The translations under genes and the position numbers were made by a program. Shown piece by piece: positions 30,233 to 38,923 of a DNA stretch of 64,000 nt. Location of the stretch: positions 1,376,501 through 1,440,500 of the forward strand of contig NZ_CP102428.1 in NCBI RefSeq assembly GCF_024652905.1, written 5' to 3'. This DNA is from Pseudomonas oryzihabitans. GTDB lineage: Bacteria; Pseudomonadota; Gammaproteobacteria; Pseudomonadales; Pseudomonadaceae. The notes below the pieces were generated by a model, which was given only the letters and a program-made list of their open reading frames with translations, was not told the origin of the DNA and did not search any database. Position 1 is the first letter of the stretch; each line of letters begins with the position of its first letter.

Positions 30233-31114
30233 ATGACCACTGCCTTGCCACCCATCTTCAAGCTGTATGGCGAGGCCCAGGCCTGGCCGGCGCCGGACCT
30301 GCTGCACTGCGAAACCATCGAGAGCCGCAGTCGGCTGCATGCCTGGCATATCGAAACCCATCGCCATGCGGATCTCGCGCAACTGCTCTATGTGCGCACC
30401 GGCGGGGTACGGCTGCAGCTGGAAGACTGGCGGGGCGAAAGGCGCGGGCCGCTGCTGGTGGTGCTGCCGGTACTGTGCGTGCATGCCTTCGAATTCGATC
30501 CAGCGGTCGAGGGCTTCGTCATCACCTTGCCGGTGCCCCAGCTGGAACGGCTGAAGCAGCGCTGCCAGAGAGCCGGGCAGGGACTGTTCCTCGGGGCCGA
30601 GTGCCTGGCCCTGACCGGGCCGGATGCCACCTGGATCGATCAGTTGGTCGGCCAGCTCGTTGCCGAGTACGAAGGGCACAAGCCGGGGCGCGAGGTGGTG
30701 CTCGAAGCCCTGCTCGACAGCCTGGCGATCTGGCTGCTGCGACAGCATCGCCAGGAACAGGGCGCGACCCTGCCACGGCGCGCCGAACAGCACCTGGGAC
30801 GCTTCCTGGCGCTGGTGGAGCAGCATTATCGCGAGCACTGGAGCCTGGGCCGCTACGCGACGGCCCTCGGTATCTCAGGGGTGCACCTGAACGGTCTCTG
30901 CCGGCAGCTGGCCGGCGCCTCGGCGCTGGCCATCGTGCACCAGCGCCTGCTGCTGGAGGCGCGCCGCACCTTGACCTACACCCAGGCATCGGTAGGCGAG
31001 ATCGCCGACGCCCTGGGCTTTGCCGATCCGGCCTACTTCGCCCGGTTCTTCCGCCGTGGCACCGGCCAGAGTCCACTCAACTATCGGCGTCTCGCGGGTC
31101 AGCCGCAGCGCTGA
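30233..31114 (+). CDS. pobR: AraC-family regulator of pobA
   Basis: The protein is 293 residues from the ATG at 30233, which has AGGGA seven bases upstream; ATG at 30200 is an alternative. A cupin-type sensor domain comes first (HIETHRHADLAQLLYVRTGG), then two helix-turn-helix motifs (WSLGRYATALGISGVHLNGLC and ASVGEIADALGFADPAYFARF). Position and divergence from pobA indicate a 4-hydroxybenzoate-responsive activator. This is the AraC-type PobR of pseudomonads, not the IclR-type of Acinetobacter. Its last 38 bases overlap the convergent kinase gene. Confidence 0.88.
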   Translation: MTTALPPIFKLYGEAQAWPAPDLLHCETIESRSRLHAWHIETHRHADLAQLLYVRTGGVRLQLEDWRGERRGPLLVVLPVLCVHAFEFDPAVEGFVITLPVPQLERLKQRCQRAGQGLFLGAECLALTGPDATWIDQLVGQLVAEYEGHKPGREVVLEALLDSLAIWLLRQHRQEQGATLPRRAEQHLGRFLALVEQHYREHWSLGRYATALGISGVHLNGLCRQLAGASALAIVHQRLLLEARRTLTYTQASVGEIADALGFADPAYFARFFRRGTGQSPLNYRRLAGQPQR

Positions 31115-34100
31115 CGGCCAGGCTATCGGCTGCCGCCAGGGTTTCGCCGACGCGTGCGGCCAGGGCGTCGAGATTGAAGGGCTTGGTGATCAGGGTCATG
31201 CCGGGGTCGAGATAGCCTTCCAGGTGCGCCCCCTCGGCGTAGCCGGTGGCGAACAGCACCTTGAGGCCAGGGCGGCGCTGCCGCGCGATCTCGGCCAACT
31301 GGCGGCCATTCATGCCTGGCAAGCCGACATCGGACAGTAGCAGGTCGATGGGCCGCCCGCTTTCCAGCAGCGGCAGGGCGCCGCGGGCGTCTTCGGCCTG
31401 CAGGGTCGCGTAGCCCAGCTCCCTGAGCAGGTCCACCACCATCTGCCGGACCACGGGCTCGTCTTCCACCACGAGTACCGTCTTGCCCGCGCCCTGGGCC
31501 GTGACCGTGGGAGCGGCCAGCCGGGGTGGCTCGACATCGGCGCCCAGGTAGCGGGGCAGATAGAGGCCTACGGTAGTGCCCTGGCCCGGCAGGGAGTCGA
31601 GGCGGACATGACCCTTGGACTGCTTGGCATAGCCATAGATCATCGACAGCCCGAGACCGGTACCCTGGCCGATGGGCTTGGTGGTGAAAAAGGGGTCGAA
31701 GGCCCGCGCCATGACCTCGGGCGGCATCCCGGTACCGTTGTCCGCCACCAGCAGCGCCACATAGTCGCCCGCGCTCACGGCATCCAGGCCGTTGCCGCTG
31801 TCGGTCAGATAGACATTGTGGGTTTCGATGCGGATGTTGCCGCCATGGGGCAGGGCATCGCGGGCATTGATGACCAAGTTGAGCAGGGCGTTTTCCAGCT
31901 GGTGCCCATCGGTCAATGCCTGCCAGAGGCCCCCATCCAGATCGAGCTCCAGCACGATGTCACCGCGCAGACTGCGCAGCAGCAGCTCCTCCATGGAACG
32001 CACGCAGTCGTTGACATGGATGGGCTGCAGATCGAGTGCCTGGCGCCGGGAAAAGGCCAGCAGGCGCTGGGTGAGGGCGGCCGCGCGCTGGGCCGAGGTC
32101 AGCGCCGAATGCAGATACTGGTCGAACTTGTCCTGGCGCCCGGCCTTCTGTTGCCGCTGCAGCATGTCGAGGCTGCCCATGATGCCGGTCAGCAGGTTGT
32201 TGAAGTCATGGGCGATACCCCCGGTCAGCTGACCCACAGCTTCCATCTTCTGCGCCTGGCGTAGCTGTTCCTGCAGCTCCTGCTGCTCGGTGACGTCACG
32301 CCCCACGGCGTAGATGAGATCGTCCTCGGCGCTTGCGGTCCAGTCGAGGATGCGATAGCTGCCATCGCGGGCACGCACCCGCGCCCTGAGATTCGCCGAG
32401 CCCTGCTGGCGGCCCAGGCAGCGCAGGGTATCGAAGACCTGGCGCTGATCGTCGGGATGGATCAGTTCGGTGAGCTGGACGCTGGCCAGATCGGTCTCCC
32501 GCCGTCCCAGCAGGCGGGCGGCGGCGCTGTTCACCGTCTTCACCTCGCCATCGGCCCGGCAGATCACCATGAGGTCATGGCTGATGCGCCACATCCGATC
32601 GCGTTCGCGGGTGCGCAGCTCGATCTGCTGTTCCAGCTCCTGGCGCGAACGGGTGAGGACCTCTCGCGCATCGACGATGCTCTGGATGTCGGTGCAGGTG
32701 CCGAACCACTGTTCGATGCGCCCCTTGGCGTCACGCACCGGCTGGGCGCGGCCGAGCACCCAGCGATAGCGCCCCGAGCGGTGCCGCAGGCGGTATTCGA
32801 TATGGTAGGGCTCGCCGGTGCTGAGGCTGTGATGCCAGACCTTCCAGGTCCGTTCCTGGTCGTCGGGATGAAAGACGTTCGCCCAGCCTTCGCCCTCCGT
32901 GGAGCCTTCCGGCACCCCGGTGAACTCGTACCAGCGATCGTTGAAATAGAAGTGGTGGCCGTCGGGTCGCGTGGCCCAGACCATCTGGTCGATGGAGTTG
33001 ATGATGGCGCGCAGCTGCGCCTCGTTGCGGGCTAGCTCCTGGGCCTGGCGGCGATGGCCGCTGATGTCGATGAACAGCACCGCGAAGCGATCGCCTGGCA
33101 GCTTGTGGGCGCGCACCTCGTACCAGTGTTCATGCTGCAGGTGCAGCAGGATGTCGAACTGGATGAACTCCGCATCGCCATTCATGAAGTCGATGTAGGC
33201 GGGCAGCAGATCGGCTTCCAGTTGCGGCAGGGAGGCACGCAGGGTCCGCCCCAGGACCTGATCCAAGGGAATGCCCGTCAGGGTGGCGAAGACCGGATTG
33301 ACCTCCAGGAAGCGGAAATCCTCCATTCGGCCACTGGCATCGCGGATCGCCTGGGCCATGTAGAAGCCCTCGCGCATGCCGTGGTACAGCTCCTGCAGCC
33401 AGATATCACGCTCGGTGATGGCAGCTTCGTTGAGCTTGCGTTCGGTGATGTCATAGCACACGCCCAGGTAGCGATCACTGCCGTGGCTGGCCATCAACTG
33501 GCCGCGCCGACCGAGCCAGCGTTCTTCGCCGGTATCGGCGCGGCGGATGCGGTATTCGAGATAGTCCAGAGCGTCGTCGCCCGGCGTCGCGGTGAGGGTC
33601 CGCAGGCTGGCGACATCGTCGGGATGCAGTTGCCGGACCAGTTCGTCGAGGGAATAGCTACGTCGAACCGGGAGGCCCCAGAGCTGGCAAAAGCCCGAGG
33701 ACACCAGCAGCCGGGCTTCCCCCGGCAACAGTTCGAAGGTGCCGACCCGGCCGACCTCCTGGGCCAGCCGCACCCGCTCTTCGGCCACCAGTTGTTCGGT
33801 GCGATCCTGCAGGACGTGCACGAAGCCGAGCGTGTCTTCGGCGTCCTTCAGCGCCGTGGTGGCGATTTCCACCCAGCGCGGCGTGCCGCCCTGAACCGTG
33901 ATCCAACCCGCGCCCTGGCCATGCTCGTCAATTAGAGCCTGGTGCTGAGCGGTGGTCAGGAAGGCGGCATCGCGGCCCGCCGTCAGCAGCTCGATGAAGC
34001 GCTGACCCTGGGCTTCGCCGGCTGACCAGCCACACAGCAGCTCGGCCCCCCGATTCCAGCGCTCGATGCAGCCCTGGCGGTCGGTGATGACCAGGGCATG

Positions 34101-34148
34101 GGAGGTCAACTGCAGGAGCGCCTGCTGTTCGAGCAGAGAGATCGGCAT
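31077..34148 (-). CDS. Multi-PAS hybrid sensor histidine kinase
   Basis: This 1023-residue protein has no obvious membrane helix and is probably cytoplasmic. It has about five PAS/PAC modules between residues 5 and 620; repeated Gxx[19 protein letters not shown] and [13 protein letters not shown] stretches mark the PAC ends. The HisKA domain has the His near residue 646 in [18 protein letters not shown]. HATPase motifs are [16 protein letters not shown] and [15 protein letters not shown]. The C-terminal receiver has its acceptor Asp near 940 in [10 protein letters not shown]. The HDFNNLL motif marks the family that signals through its own receiver or a partner. The signal is unknown, possibly redox or a small aromatic ligand. 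Confidence 0.92.
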   Translation of the reverse strand: MPISLLEQQALLQLTSHALVITDRQGCIERWNRGAELLCGWSAGEAQGQRFIELLTAGRDAAFLTTAQHQALIDEHGQGAGWITVQGGTPRWVEIATTALKDAEDTLGFVHVLQDRTEQLVAEERVRLAQEVGRVGTFELLPGEARLLVSSGFCQLWGLPVRRSYSLDELVRQLHPDDVASLRTLTATPGDDALDYLEYRIRRADTGEERWLGRRGQLMASHGSDRYLGVCYDITERKLNEAAITERDIWLQELYHGMREGFYMAQAIRDASGRMEDFRFLEVNPVFATLTGIPLDQVLGRTLRASLPQLEADLLPAYIDFMNGDAEFIQFDILLHLQHEHWYEVRAHKLPGDRFAVLFIDISGHRRQAQELARNEAQLRAIINSIDQMVWATRPDGHHFYFNDRWYEFTGVPEGSTEGEGWANVFHPDDQERTWKVWHHSLSTGEPYHIEYRLRHRSGRYRWVLGRAQPVRDAKGRIEQWFGTCTDIQSIVDAREVLTRSRQELEQQIELRTRERDRMWRISHDLMVICRADGEVKTVNSAAARLLGRRETDLASVQLTELIHPDDQRQVFDTLRCLGRQQGSANLRARVRARDGSYRILDWTASAEDDLIYAVGRDVTEQQELQEQLRQAQKMEAVGQLTGGIAHDFNNLLTGIMGSLDMLQRQQKAGRQDKFDQYLHSALTSAQRAAALTQRLLAFSRRQALDLQPIHVNDCVRSMEELLLRSLRGDIVLELDLDGGLWQALTDGHQLENALLNLVINARDALPHGGNIRIETHNVYLTDSGNGLDAVSAGDYVALLVADNGTGMPPEVMARAFDPFFTTKPIGQGTGLGLSMIYGYAKQSKGHVRLDSLPGQGTTVGLYLPRYLGADVEPPRLAAPTVTAQGAGKTVLVVEDEPVVRQMVVDLLRELGYATLQAEDARGALPLLESGRPIDLLLSDVGLPGMNGRQLAEIARQRRPGLKVLFATGYAEGAHLEGYLDPGMTLITKPFNLDALAARVGETLAAADSLAVSAAADPRDADS

Positions 34149-34239
34149 GCGGGGATTCCATTCAGCGAGCGGGCGTGTGGCGAGCGTTTCCTGGGGCTTG
34201 CTGAAAAGTCGCCGAGCGCAGGCACTTTTCAGACAAAGC

Positions 34240-35508
34240 CTAGGCTTCGATACCCTCGCTCAACTGGATGTTCAAACTACGCAGGGCATTCCAGTACTCA
34301 GGATAGGTCTTGCCGACGCATTCGGGGTCCAGGATGCGGATACCGGCTATCTTCAGGCCTGCGAGGGCGAAGCACATGGCGATCCGGTGGTCGGCATGGG
34401 TCTCGATCACGGCATCGGTCCGGGTGCCGGCCAGGGCGGGATCCGCCGCCACCAGCAGGTCATCGCCCTCGACGCTGGCGAGCCCGGCACGAATGGCGTT
34501 TAGGCCATCGTGCAACGCTGCGACCCGGTCGCATTCCTTGACCCGCAGGTTGGCCAGGCCTACGAAGCGCACGGGCGTCTCGTTGAAGGCGGCCAGCACC
34601 GCCAGGGTAGGGATGGCGTCCTGCATCTGCGAACCGTCGATGACCGCCGGCAGCCGGGGGAAGGCGGCGATATGGTCATGGGCCTTGGCATCGGGCTGGG
34701 TAAAGGCGTCATCGGCCACGCCCAGGTCGATGGCGCCCCCGGTCAGGGCCTGGGCCGCCCAGAGATAGGTGGCGGCGGAGGCGTCCGGCTCGATGAAGTA
34801 ATCGCGGGCGACATAGCCGGTCGGGGCCACCCGCCAGGTGGCGGCGTCCAGTTGCTCGACCTGGGCACCGAAGGCGCGCATCGCCTCGACGGTCAGGTCC
34901 ACATAACCGCGGGCACCGATGTCGCTGCCGCGCAAGGCGACATCCACCGGTTCGCTGCCCAGCGCTGCCAGCATCAGCAGCGCCGAGACGTATTGGCTGG
35001 AAAGCCCGGCATCCACCTCGAAGCGGCGAGCGGTGAGACGTCCCTGACCCGTGACGGTCACGGGCGGGCAGCCGCTAGGGGCCTCGACCTGGATGCCGTT
35101 GGCGCTCAGGGTTTCCAGCAGGGGACCGATAGGCCGCTTCTGCATATAGGCATCGCCGGTGAGGGTGACGGCGCCATCGACGGTGGCGACCGCGGCGGTC
35201 AGAAAGCGCACCGCAGTGCCGGCATTGCCGAGAAACAGCGGCGCGGCCGGTTGCTGCAGGCGCCCGGAGCTGGTCACCACGAAGGTGGTGGCATCGGGCT
35301 CGTCCACGGTGACACCCATCTGCCGCAGGGCCTCGGACATGTGGCGAGTGTCATCGCTCTTGAGCGCGCCGGTCAGGCGACTGGTGCCCTTGGCCAGAGC
35401 CGCCAGCAGCAGGGCGCGGTTGGTGATGGACTTGGAGCCGGGTGGGGCGATCCGACCATGCAGCGCGACGTTGGGCGGGGTAACGGTGATGTAGGGTCTG
35501 GCGGACAT
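34240..35508 (-). CDS. aroA: 3-phosphoshikimate 1-carboxyvinyltransferase (EPSP synthase), stand-alone
   Basis: The protein is 422 residues from the ATG at 35508, with TTGGAG eight bases upstream. It joins phosphoenolpyruvate and shikimate-3-phosphate in the aromatic amino acid pathway. Motifs: PPGSKSITNRALLLAA, LFLGNAGTAVRFLTAA, QKRPIGPLLETL, LSSQYVSALLML, RVKECDR and THADHRIAMCFAL. Pseudomonas usually carries an EPSP synthase fused to prephenate dehydrogenase elsewhere, so this may be a second copy. The glycine loop differs from E. coli: Met99-Arg-Pro101 becomes Val-Arg-Phe (Phe102 here), at a site where changes alter glyphosate binding. It is flanked by the hybrid kinase and phoD, not by aromatic pathway genes. 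Confidence 0.93.
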   Translation of the reverse strand: MSARPYITVTPPNVALHGRIAPPGSKSITNRALLLAALAKGTSRLTGALKSDDTRHMSEALRQMGVTVDEPDATTFVVTSSGRLQQPAAPLFLGNAGTAVRFLTAAVATVDGAVTLTGDAYMQKRPIGPLLETLSANGIQVEAPSGCPPVTVTGQGRLTARRFEVDAGLSSQYVSALLMLAALGSEPVDVALRGSDIGARGYVDLTVEAMRAFGAQVEQLDAATWRVAPTGYVARDYFIEPDASAATYLWAAQALTGGAIDLGVADDAFTQPDAKAHDHIAAFPRLPAVIDGSQMQDAIPTLAVLAAFNETPVRFVGLANLRVKECDRVAALHDGLNAIRAGLASVEGDDLLVAADPALAGTRTDAVIETHADHRIAMCFALAGLKIAGIRILDPECVGKTYPEYWNALRSLNIQLSEGIEA

Positions 35509-35650
35509 GAGGGCTCCAAGCAACTTCGCGACGGCCGAAACGGCGGATCGTAACAAGGCCGCCATGATGCCATTTCAGGCCTCCCAGACCAAAGTGTCCA
35601 TTTATTAATACCACCCCTATAGGGCTGATCAGGCTTGCCTGATACCTCCT

Positions 35651-35668
35651 ATGTCACGAACAAGTCAT
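35651..35668 (+). promoter_or_regulatory. Candidate PHO box before phoD
   Basis: ATGTCAC-GAAC-AAGTCAT gives two GTCA cores exactly 11 bp apart with the four-base spacer of a PhoB box (consensus CTGTCAT repeats). It matches about ten of fourteen repeat positions and lies about 45 bp before the phosphatase ATG. PhoB activation under phosphate starvation would fit. Confidence 0.55.
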
Positions 35669-35712
35669 CAAGGCGGGGTAGTGCTAACGGTTTTCCGCCA
35701 GAGGCCGCCACC

Positions 35713-37290
35713 ATGTCCCTTATTCGTCCCGATCGTCGTCGTGTTCTGCAAGGCCTGGGAGCCATGCTGCTGTTACCGGCCCTGGGCCAGCGGACCTGGG
35801 CCGCACCGGCAGGGCGCCCGGGCATACCCGATGGTGTCCAGGCGGGTGATGTCACCAAGGGCCGGGCACTGATCTGGAGTCGTACGGATCGCCCGGCGCG
35901 GCTACTGGTGGAGTGGGATACCCAGGAAAGCTTTCGCACGCTACGCAAAGCGGCGGGGCCGATCACCACGGCCGCCCAGGACTACACCGCCCGTATCGAT
36001 CTGGCAGGGCTGCCCGCCGATCAACATATCTTCTACCGGGTGCGCTTCGAGGACCTGGACAGCGGTGCGCTCAGCGAGCCCATCATCGGCCACCTGCGCT
36101 CGGCCCCCAGCCAGCGCGGCGACATCCGCTTCGTCTGGGGCGGCGACACCGTGGGGCAGGGCTTTGGCATCAATCCCGATATCGGCGGCATGCGCATCTA
36201 CAACGCCATGCGCGAGCGGCGACCGGACTTCTTCCTGCACAGTGGCGACACCATCTATGCGGACGGGCCGGTGCCGGCGCAAATGACGGTGGAAGAAGGG
36301 CGCATCTGGCGCAATATCACCACCGAGGCCAAGAGCAAGGTGGCGGAAACCCTGGACGAATTCCGCGGCAACTATCGCTACAACCTGATGGACGACCATC
36401 TGAAGCGCTTCAACGCCGAAGTGCCCCAGGTATGGCAGTGGGACGACCACGAGACCACCAATAACTGGTCGCCGAGTAAGACGCTGGACGAGCGCTACCA
36501 GGTCAAGGACATCAATGTCCTGAGTGGTAGGGCACGCCAGGCCTTTCTGGAGTACGCACCCATGCGCGGCGTCTCGGCAGACGGGGCAGGGCGCATCTAC
36601 CGCCGCATCGCCTACGGCCCCTTGCTGGATGTCTTCGTGCTGGACATGCGCAGCTATCGTGCCGGCAATGACAGGAACCTGGGTGACGAGGAGGGCGGTC
36701 AGGGTGCCTTCCTCGGTCAGGAGCAACTCGACTGGCTGAAGAAGGAGCTGAAGGCGTCCAGGGCGACCTGGAAAGTCATCGCGGCCGATATGCCCATCGG
36801 GCTGCAGGTCCCGGACGGCAAGGATGCGCAGGGCCAGGCGCGCTGGGAGGCCATCGCCAATGGCGATCCGGGTGCCCCCAAGGGGCGGGAGCTGGAGACG
36901 GCCGATCTGCTGAGCTTCATCGCGAGGCAGGGGATTCGCAATACCGTCTGGCTTACCGCGGACGTGCACTATTGCGCCGCGCATCACTATCACCCGGACC
37001 GGGCGGCGTTCAAGGATTTCGAGCCCTTCTGGGAGTTCGTGGCAGGGCCCCTCAATGCCGGCAGCTTCGGTCCCAACCCGCTGGATGCCACCTTCGGCCC
37101 CGAGGTGGTGTTCCACAAGGCGCCCCCCCAGGCCAATACGTCACCCCTTAGTGGCTTTCAGTTCTTCGGCGAGGTCGAGATCGACGGCACGACCGCGGAA
37201 TTGCAGGTCACCCTCAGGGATCAGGATGGTCGTTCGCAATTTACCCAGAAACTGCAGCCTCTGAATAGCAATACCACCCCTCTAGCGTAG
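35713..37290 (+). CDS. phoD: PhoD-like alkaline phosphatase / phosphodiesterase
   Basis: The protein is 525 residues from the ATG at 35713. A Tat signal is present (RPDRRRVLQGLGAMLLLPAL), cut near TWA/AP. The N-terminal PhoD-like beta domain (GVQAGDVTKGRALIWSRTDRP) precedes the metallophosphatase core: IRFVWGGDT, FFLHSGDTIYADGP, QWDDHETTNNW and LTADVHYCAAHHY supply Asp, Asn and His metal ligands. PhoD enzymes need calcium and iron and release phosphate from mono- and diesters. The in-frame ORF upstream of 35713 lacks a Tat-compatible start. A PHO box precedes it and the Tus-like gene follows 94 bp later. Confidence 0.9.
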   Translation: MSLIRPDRRRVLQGLGAMLLLPALGQRTWAAPAGRPGIPDGVQAGDVTKGRALIWSRTDRPARLLVEWDTQESFRTLRKAAGPITTAAQDYTARIDLAGLPADQHIFYRVRFEDLDSGALSEPIIGHLRSAPSQRGDIRFVWGGDTVGQGFGINPDIGGMRIYNAMRERRPDFFLHSGDTIYADGPVPAQMTVEEGRIWRNITTEAKSKVAETLDEFRGNYRYNLMDDHLKRFNAEVPQVWQWDDHETTNNWSPSKTLDERYQVKDINVLSGRARQAFLEYAPMRGVSADGAGRIYRRIAYGPLLDVFVLDMRSYRAGNDRNLGDEEGGQGAFLGQEQLDWLKKELKASRATWKVIAADMPIGLQVPDGKDAQGQARWEAIANGDPGAPKGRELETADLLSFIARQGIRNTVWLTADVHYCAAHHYHPDRAAFKDFEPFWEFVAGPLNAGSFGPNPLDATFGPEVVFHKAPPQANTSPLSGFQFFGEVEIDGTTAELQVTLRDQDGRSQFTQKLQPLNSNTTPLA

Positions 37291-37341
37291 AAGAGTTTCA
37301 TGATAACCCTCTGCACAGCTATCAAGAAGAGGCCCAAGTTC

Positions 37342-37356
37342 TTGTAAATGCTACAA
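37342..37356. promoter_or_regulatory. Inverted repeat before the Tus-like gene (possible Ter site or operator)
   Basis: TTGTA-AATGC-TACAA lies 29 bp before the gene start. One strand contains the TTGTAA core of enterobacterial Ter sites. In E. coli a Ter site overlaps the tus promoter and mediates autoregulation, so this place is where one would look. The match to the E. coli consensus is only partial. Confidence 0.25.
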
Positions 37357-37384
37357 TCTGGTAGTTATCAGGTTGGAGTTGGCC

Positions 37385-38329
37385 ATGCACGAAGACATCA
37401 AGAACGCGTTCGAAGACCTCAAGCGGAGCATCGCCATCTTCAATGAGCGCTGGCCCGGCAAGGTGATAGCCGCCCGGGTCTGGCGACTGCCTTTGTTGGC
37501 GCAGCAGCGAGTGCCGGATCACATCGCCGTGGAGGCTTTCGAGGGCAGCGCCGCGGTGGAGCTCACCCGCGACGCATTGCTGGCTTTCCACCTGCAGCCA
37601 GGGCAGGCACCAGGCACCGTCAGTCGCTTGCCAGGCTATATCGCGCTGGCCGAGCCGTTGATGGAGGAGATCCTGGCCATCAATAGCTGCAAGGCGGCCT
37701 TCAGTGCCGCCATCGAGCAGACGCGTCTGGAGCTGGAACTGGCGCCCGAGGCGCGACCGCGCATCATGCGCAAGGCGCTGGGAGGGGCCTTCAATACCAA
37801 GCAGCTGATCCGCAAGGTGCACGGCTTTCCCGATCCGGTCCGCCAGCTGACCTTCACCTGGGCCGGTCATACCGCCGGAGGAGAGCGGGTAAAGGTGTCC
37901 AAGGTACGGGAACAACTGAAAACCCTGGCCATGGCGCGCGCCGACCGCGAGCGAATCGCCCTAGATCGCACCCCGGAATGGCAGGAACACCAGGCGCTCA
38001 ATCGCATGGCGGATGACGACATCCTGGTCCGGCACAAGAAGATCGCCCCGCATCCACGGGCGATGCTCTGGTTCGGTGAGGAAAGCCGTTATGACGCCAT
38101 GATCCACGCGAACCTGCCGGTCTTCGTGGTACCGGCCGAGGACGGCATGCAGGTCGTCGATCTGCGCGATTTCGACCGCACCCAGCGCGGAGCGCTGCGA
38201 CCCGACATCAAGCCGCGTCGCGAGGTCCTGGCCACGCGGCTGCTCTACCTGCCTACCGACAATCCGGAACGTCCCGCCGCCCAGCGCAACAACGAGGCGA
38301 CCCTCAAGCGCTCGACCTACAGTCGTTGA
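37385..38329 (+). CDS. tus: DNA replication terminus site-binding protein (Tus-like)
   Basis: The protein is 314 residues from the ATG at 37385 (GGAG eight bases upstream), close to the 309 of E. coli Tus. Several blocks align by eye with E. coli Tus: VIAARVWRLPLL with LVARVFSLPEV, VSRLPGYIAL with AVRLPGVLCY, LTFTWAGHT with LRFGWANKH, HPRAMLWFG with QPIARVWYK, and ATRLLYLPT with IPRLHLYVA. Tus binds Ter sites as a monomer and blocks replication forks from one side by a locked base. The dif site lies 7.6 kb to the right, as expected for a terminus protein. Fork-trap activity and Ter sites remain to be shown. The C-terminus is basic (KRSTYSR). Confidence 0.85.
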   Translation: MHEDIKNAFEDLKRSIAIFNERWPGKVIAARVWRLPLLAQQRVPDHIAVEAFEGSAAVELTRDALLAFHLQPGQAPGTVSRLPGYIALAEPLMEEILAINSCKAAFSAAIEQTRLELELAPEARPRIMRKALGGAFNTKQLIRKVHGFPDPVRQLTFTWAGHTAGGERVKVSKVREQLKTLAMARADRERIALDRTPEWQEHQALNRMADDDILVRHKKIAPHPRAMLWFGEESRYDAMIHANLPVFVVPAEDGMQVVDLRDFDRTQRGALRPDIKPRREVLATRLLYLPTDNPERPAAQRNNEATLKRSTYSR

Positions 38330-38473
38330 GGGTCAGTGGCGTTACCGAGGAGATGAATGTCGTAACCAGATCCTTCGCCACCGAGTGAAAAGGTAACGAA
38401 ATCCTCCGCAACAACTGTGTGAACGGCAAGCCCGAATCTATTAAACCCAGCAATTTCAATGGCTTATAAATGT

Positions 38474-38489
38474 TGGCACGGCGAGTGCT
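38474..38489 (+). promoter_or_regulatory. Sigma-54 promoter of the small RNA
   Basis: TGGCACG-GCGA-GTGCT matches the RpoN consensus TGGCACG-N4-TTGCW at all but one position, with GG and GC exactly 12 bases apart. Crc-sequestering RNAs in Pseudomonas are made from RpoN promoters activated by CbrB; transcription should start near 38499. Confidence 0.75.
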
Positions 38490-38498
38490 TTATTACTG

Positions 38499-38722
38499 GC
38501 ACAAGAACAACAAGATGCGCCGCTAACCGCCCACAACAAGAACAAGACGGCCAAGGCTCGCGAACCGATCATTTTGGAACTCGCCAGAGCGACCAAAGTA
38601 ATCTGTTCACTTCCCACCTCCTTGGTGGGGCGTACCAAAGATCGATGACGTTGACGTCCGACAACAAGAACAAGAGGACAGCAGACGTACTTGAACAGGG
38701 GAGCCTTAGGGCTCCCTTTTTT
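38499..38722 (+). ncRNA. Small RNA of the CrcZ/CrcY/CrcX family
   Basis: A predicted transcript of about 224 nt runs from the sigma-54 start to an intrinsic terminator. It carries repeated CA-rich motifs of the type that binds Hfq with Crc: AAGAACAACAAGA at its 5' end (38503-38515), ACAACAAGAACAAGA at 38533-38547, and the same 15-mer again at 38661-38675. The 5' end GCACAAGAACAACAAG resembles CrcZ. Such RNAs soak up Hfq/Crc and lift carbon catabolite repression. The canonical crcZ locus is beside cbrB, whereas this one is beside the Tus-like gene, so it is more likely a CrcX/CrcY-like paralogue. It is shorter than the roughly 400 nt relatives. Confidence 0.75.
38699..38722 (+). terminator. 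Intrinsic terminator of the small RNA
   Basis: GGGAGCC pairs with GGCTCCC across a short loop and is followed by six T residues. This is a textbook Rho-independent terminator. Confidence 0.88.
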
Positions 38723-38923
38723 CATGCTTGCCAAAACGCTCCAATACCACTTGCAAGACGTCAAGCAGCCACATCTAGCCCCGCCTGCCTTAAGCCCATC
38801 CCCCCGTCCTGAGAAAGCGTTGCCCTTGGCCGGTGCTCCCGTCCTTGTTGGCCTATGCTCACAGGAAGGGCGTCGCCAGAGAGGCTGACGACACGGCTTG
38901 GCTGGAAAGGGGAGCGGGTACTG

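Larger units (their letters stand above)
38330..38923. other. Intergenic region holding a Crc-type small RNA
   Basis: About 590 bp without a credible protein gene. The centre encodes the sigma-54-driven small RNA described separately. The flanks (38330-38470 and 38723-38923) show nothing recognisable, except that the right flank should carry the promoter of the oxidoreductase gene. Confidence 0.65.

Noticed and set aside
37373-37384. TTG start four codons before the chosen tus start
   Set aside because: The ATG at 37385 has a properly placed GGAG and a stronger start codon.
38459-38812. A 117-codon plus-strand frame over the small RNA
   Set aside because: The sigma-54 promoter, CA-rich motifs and intrinsic terminator within it indicate a non-coding RNA; the frame reads through the terminator.
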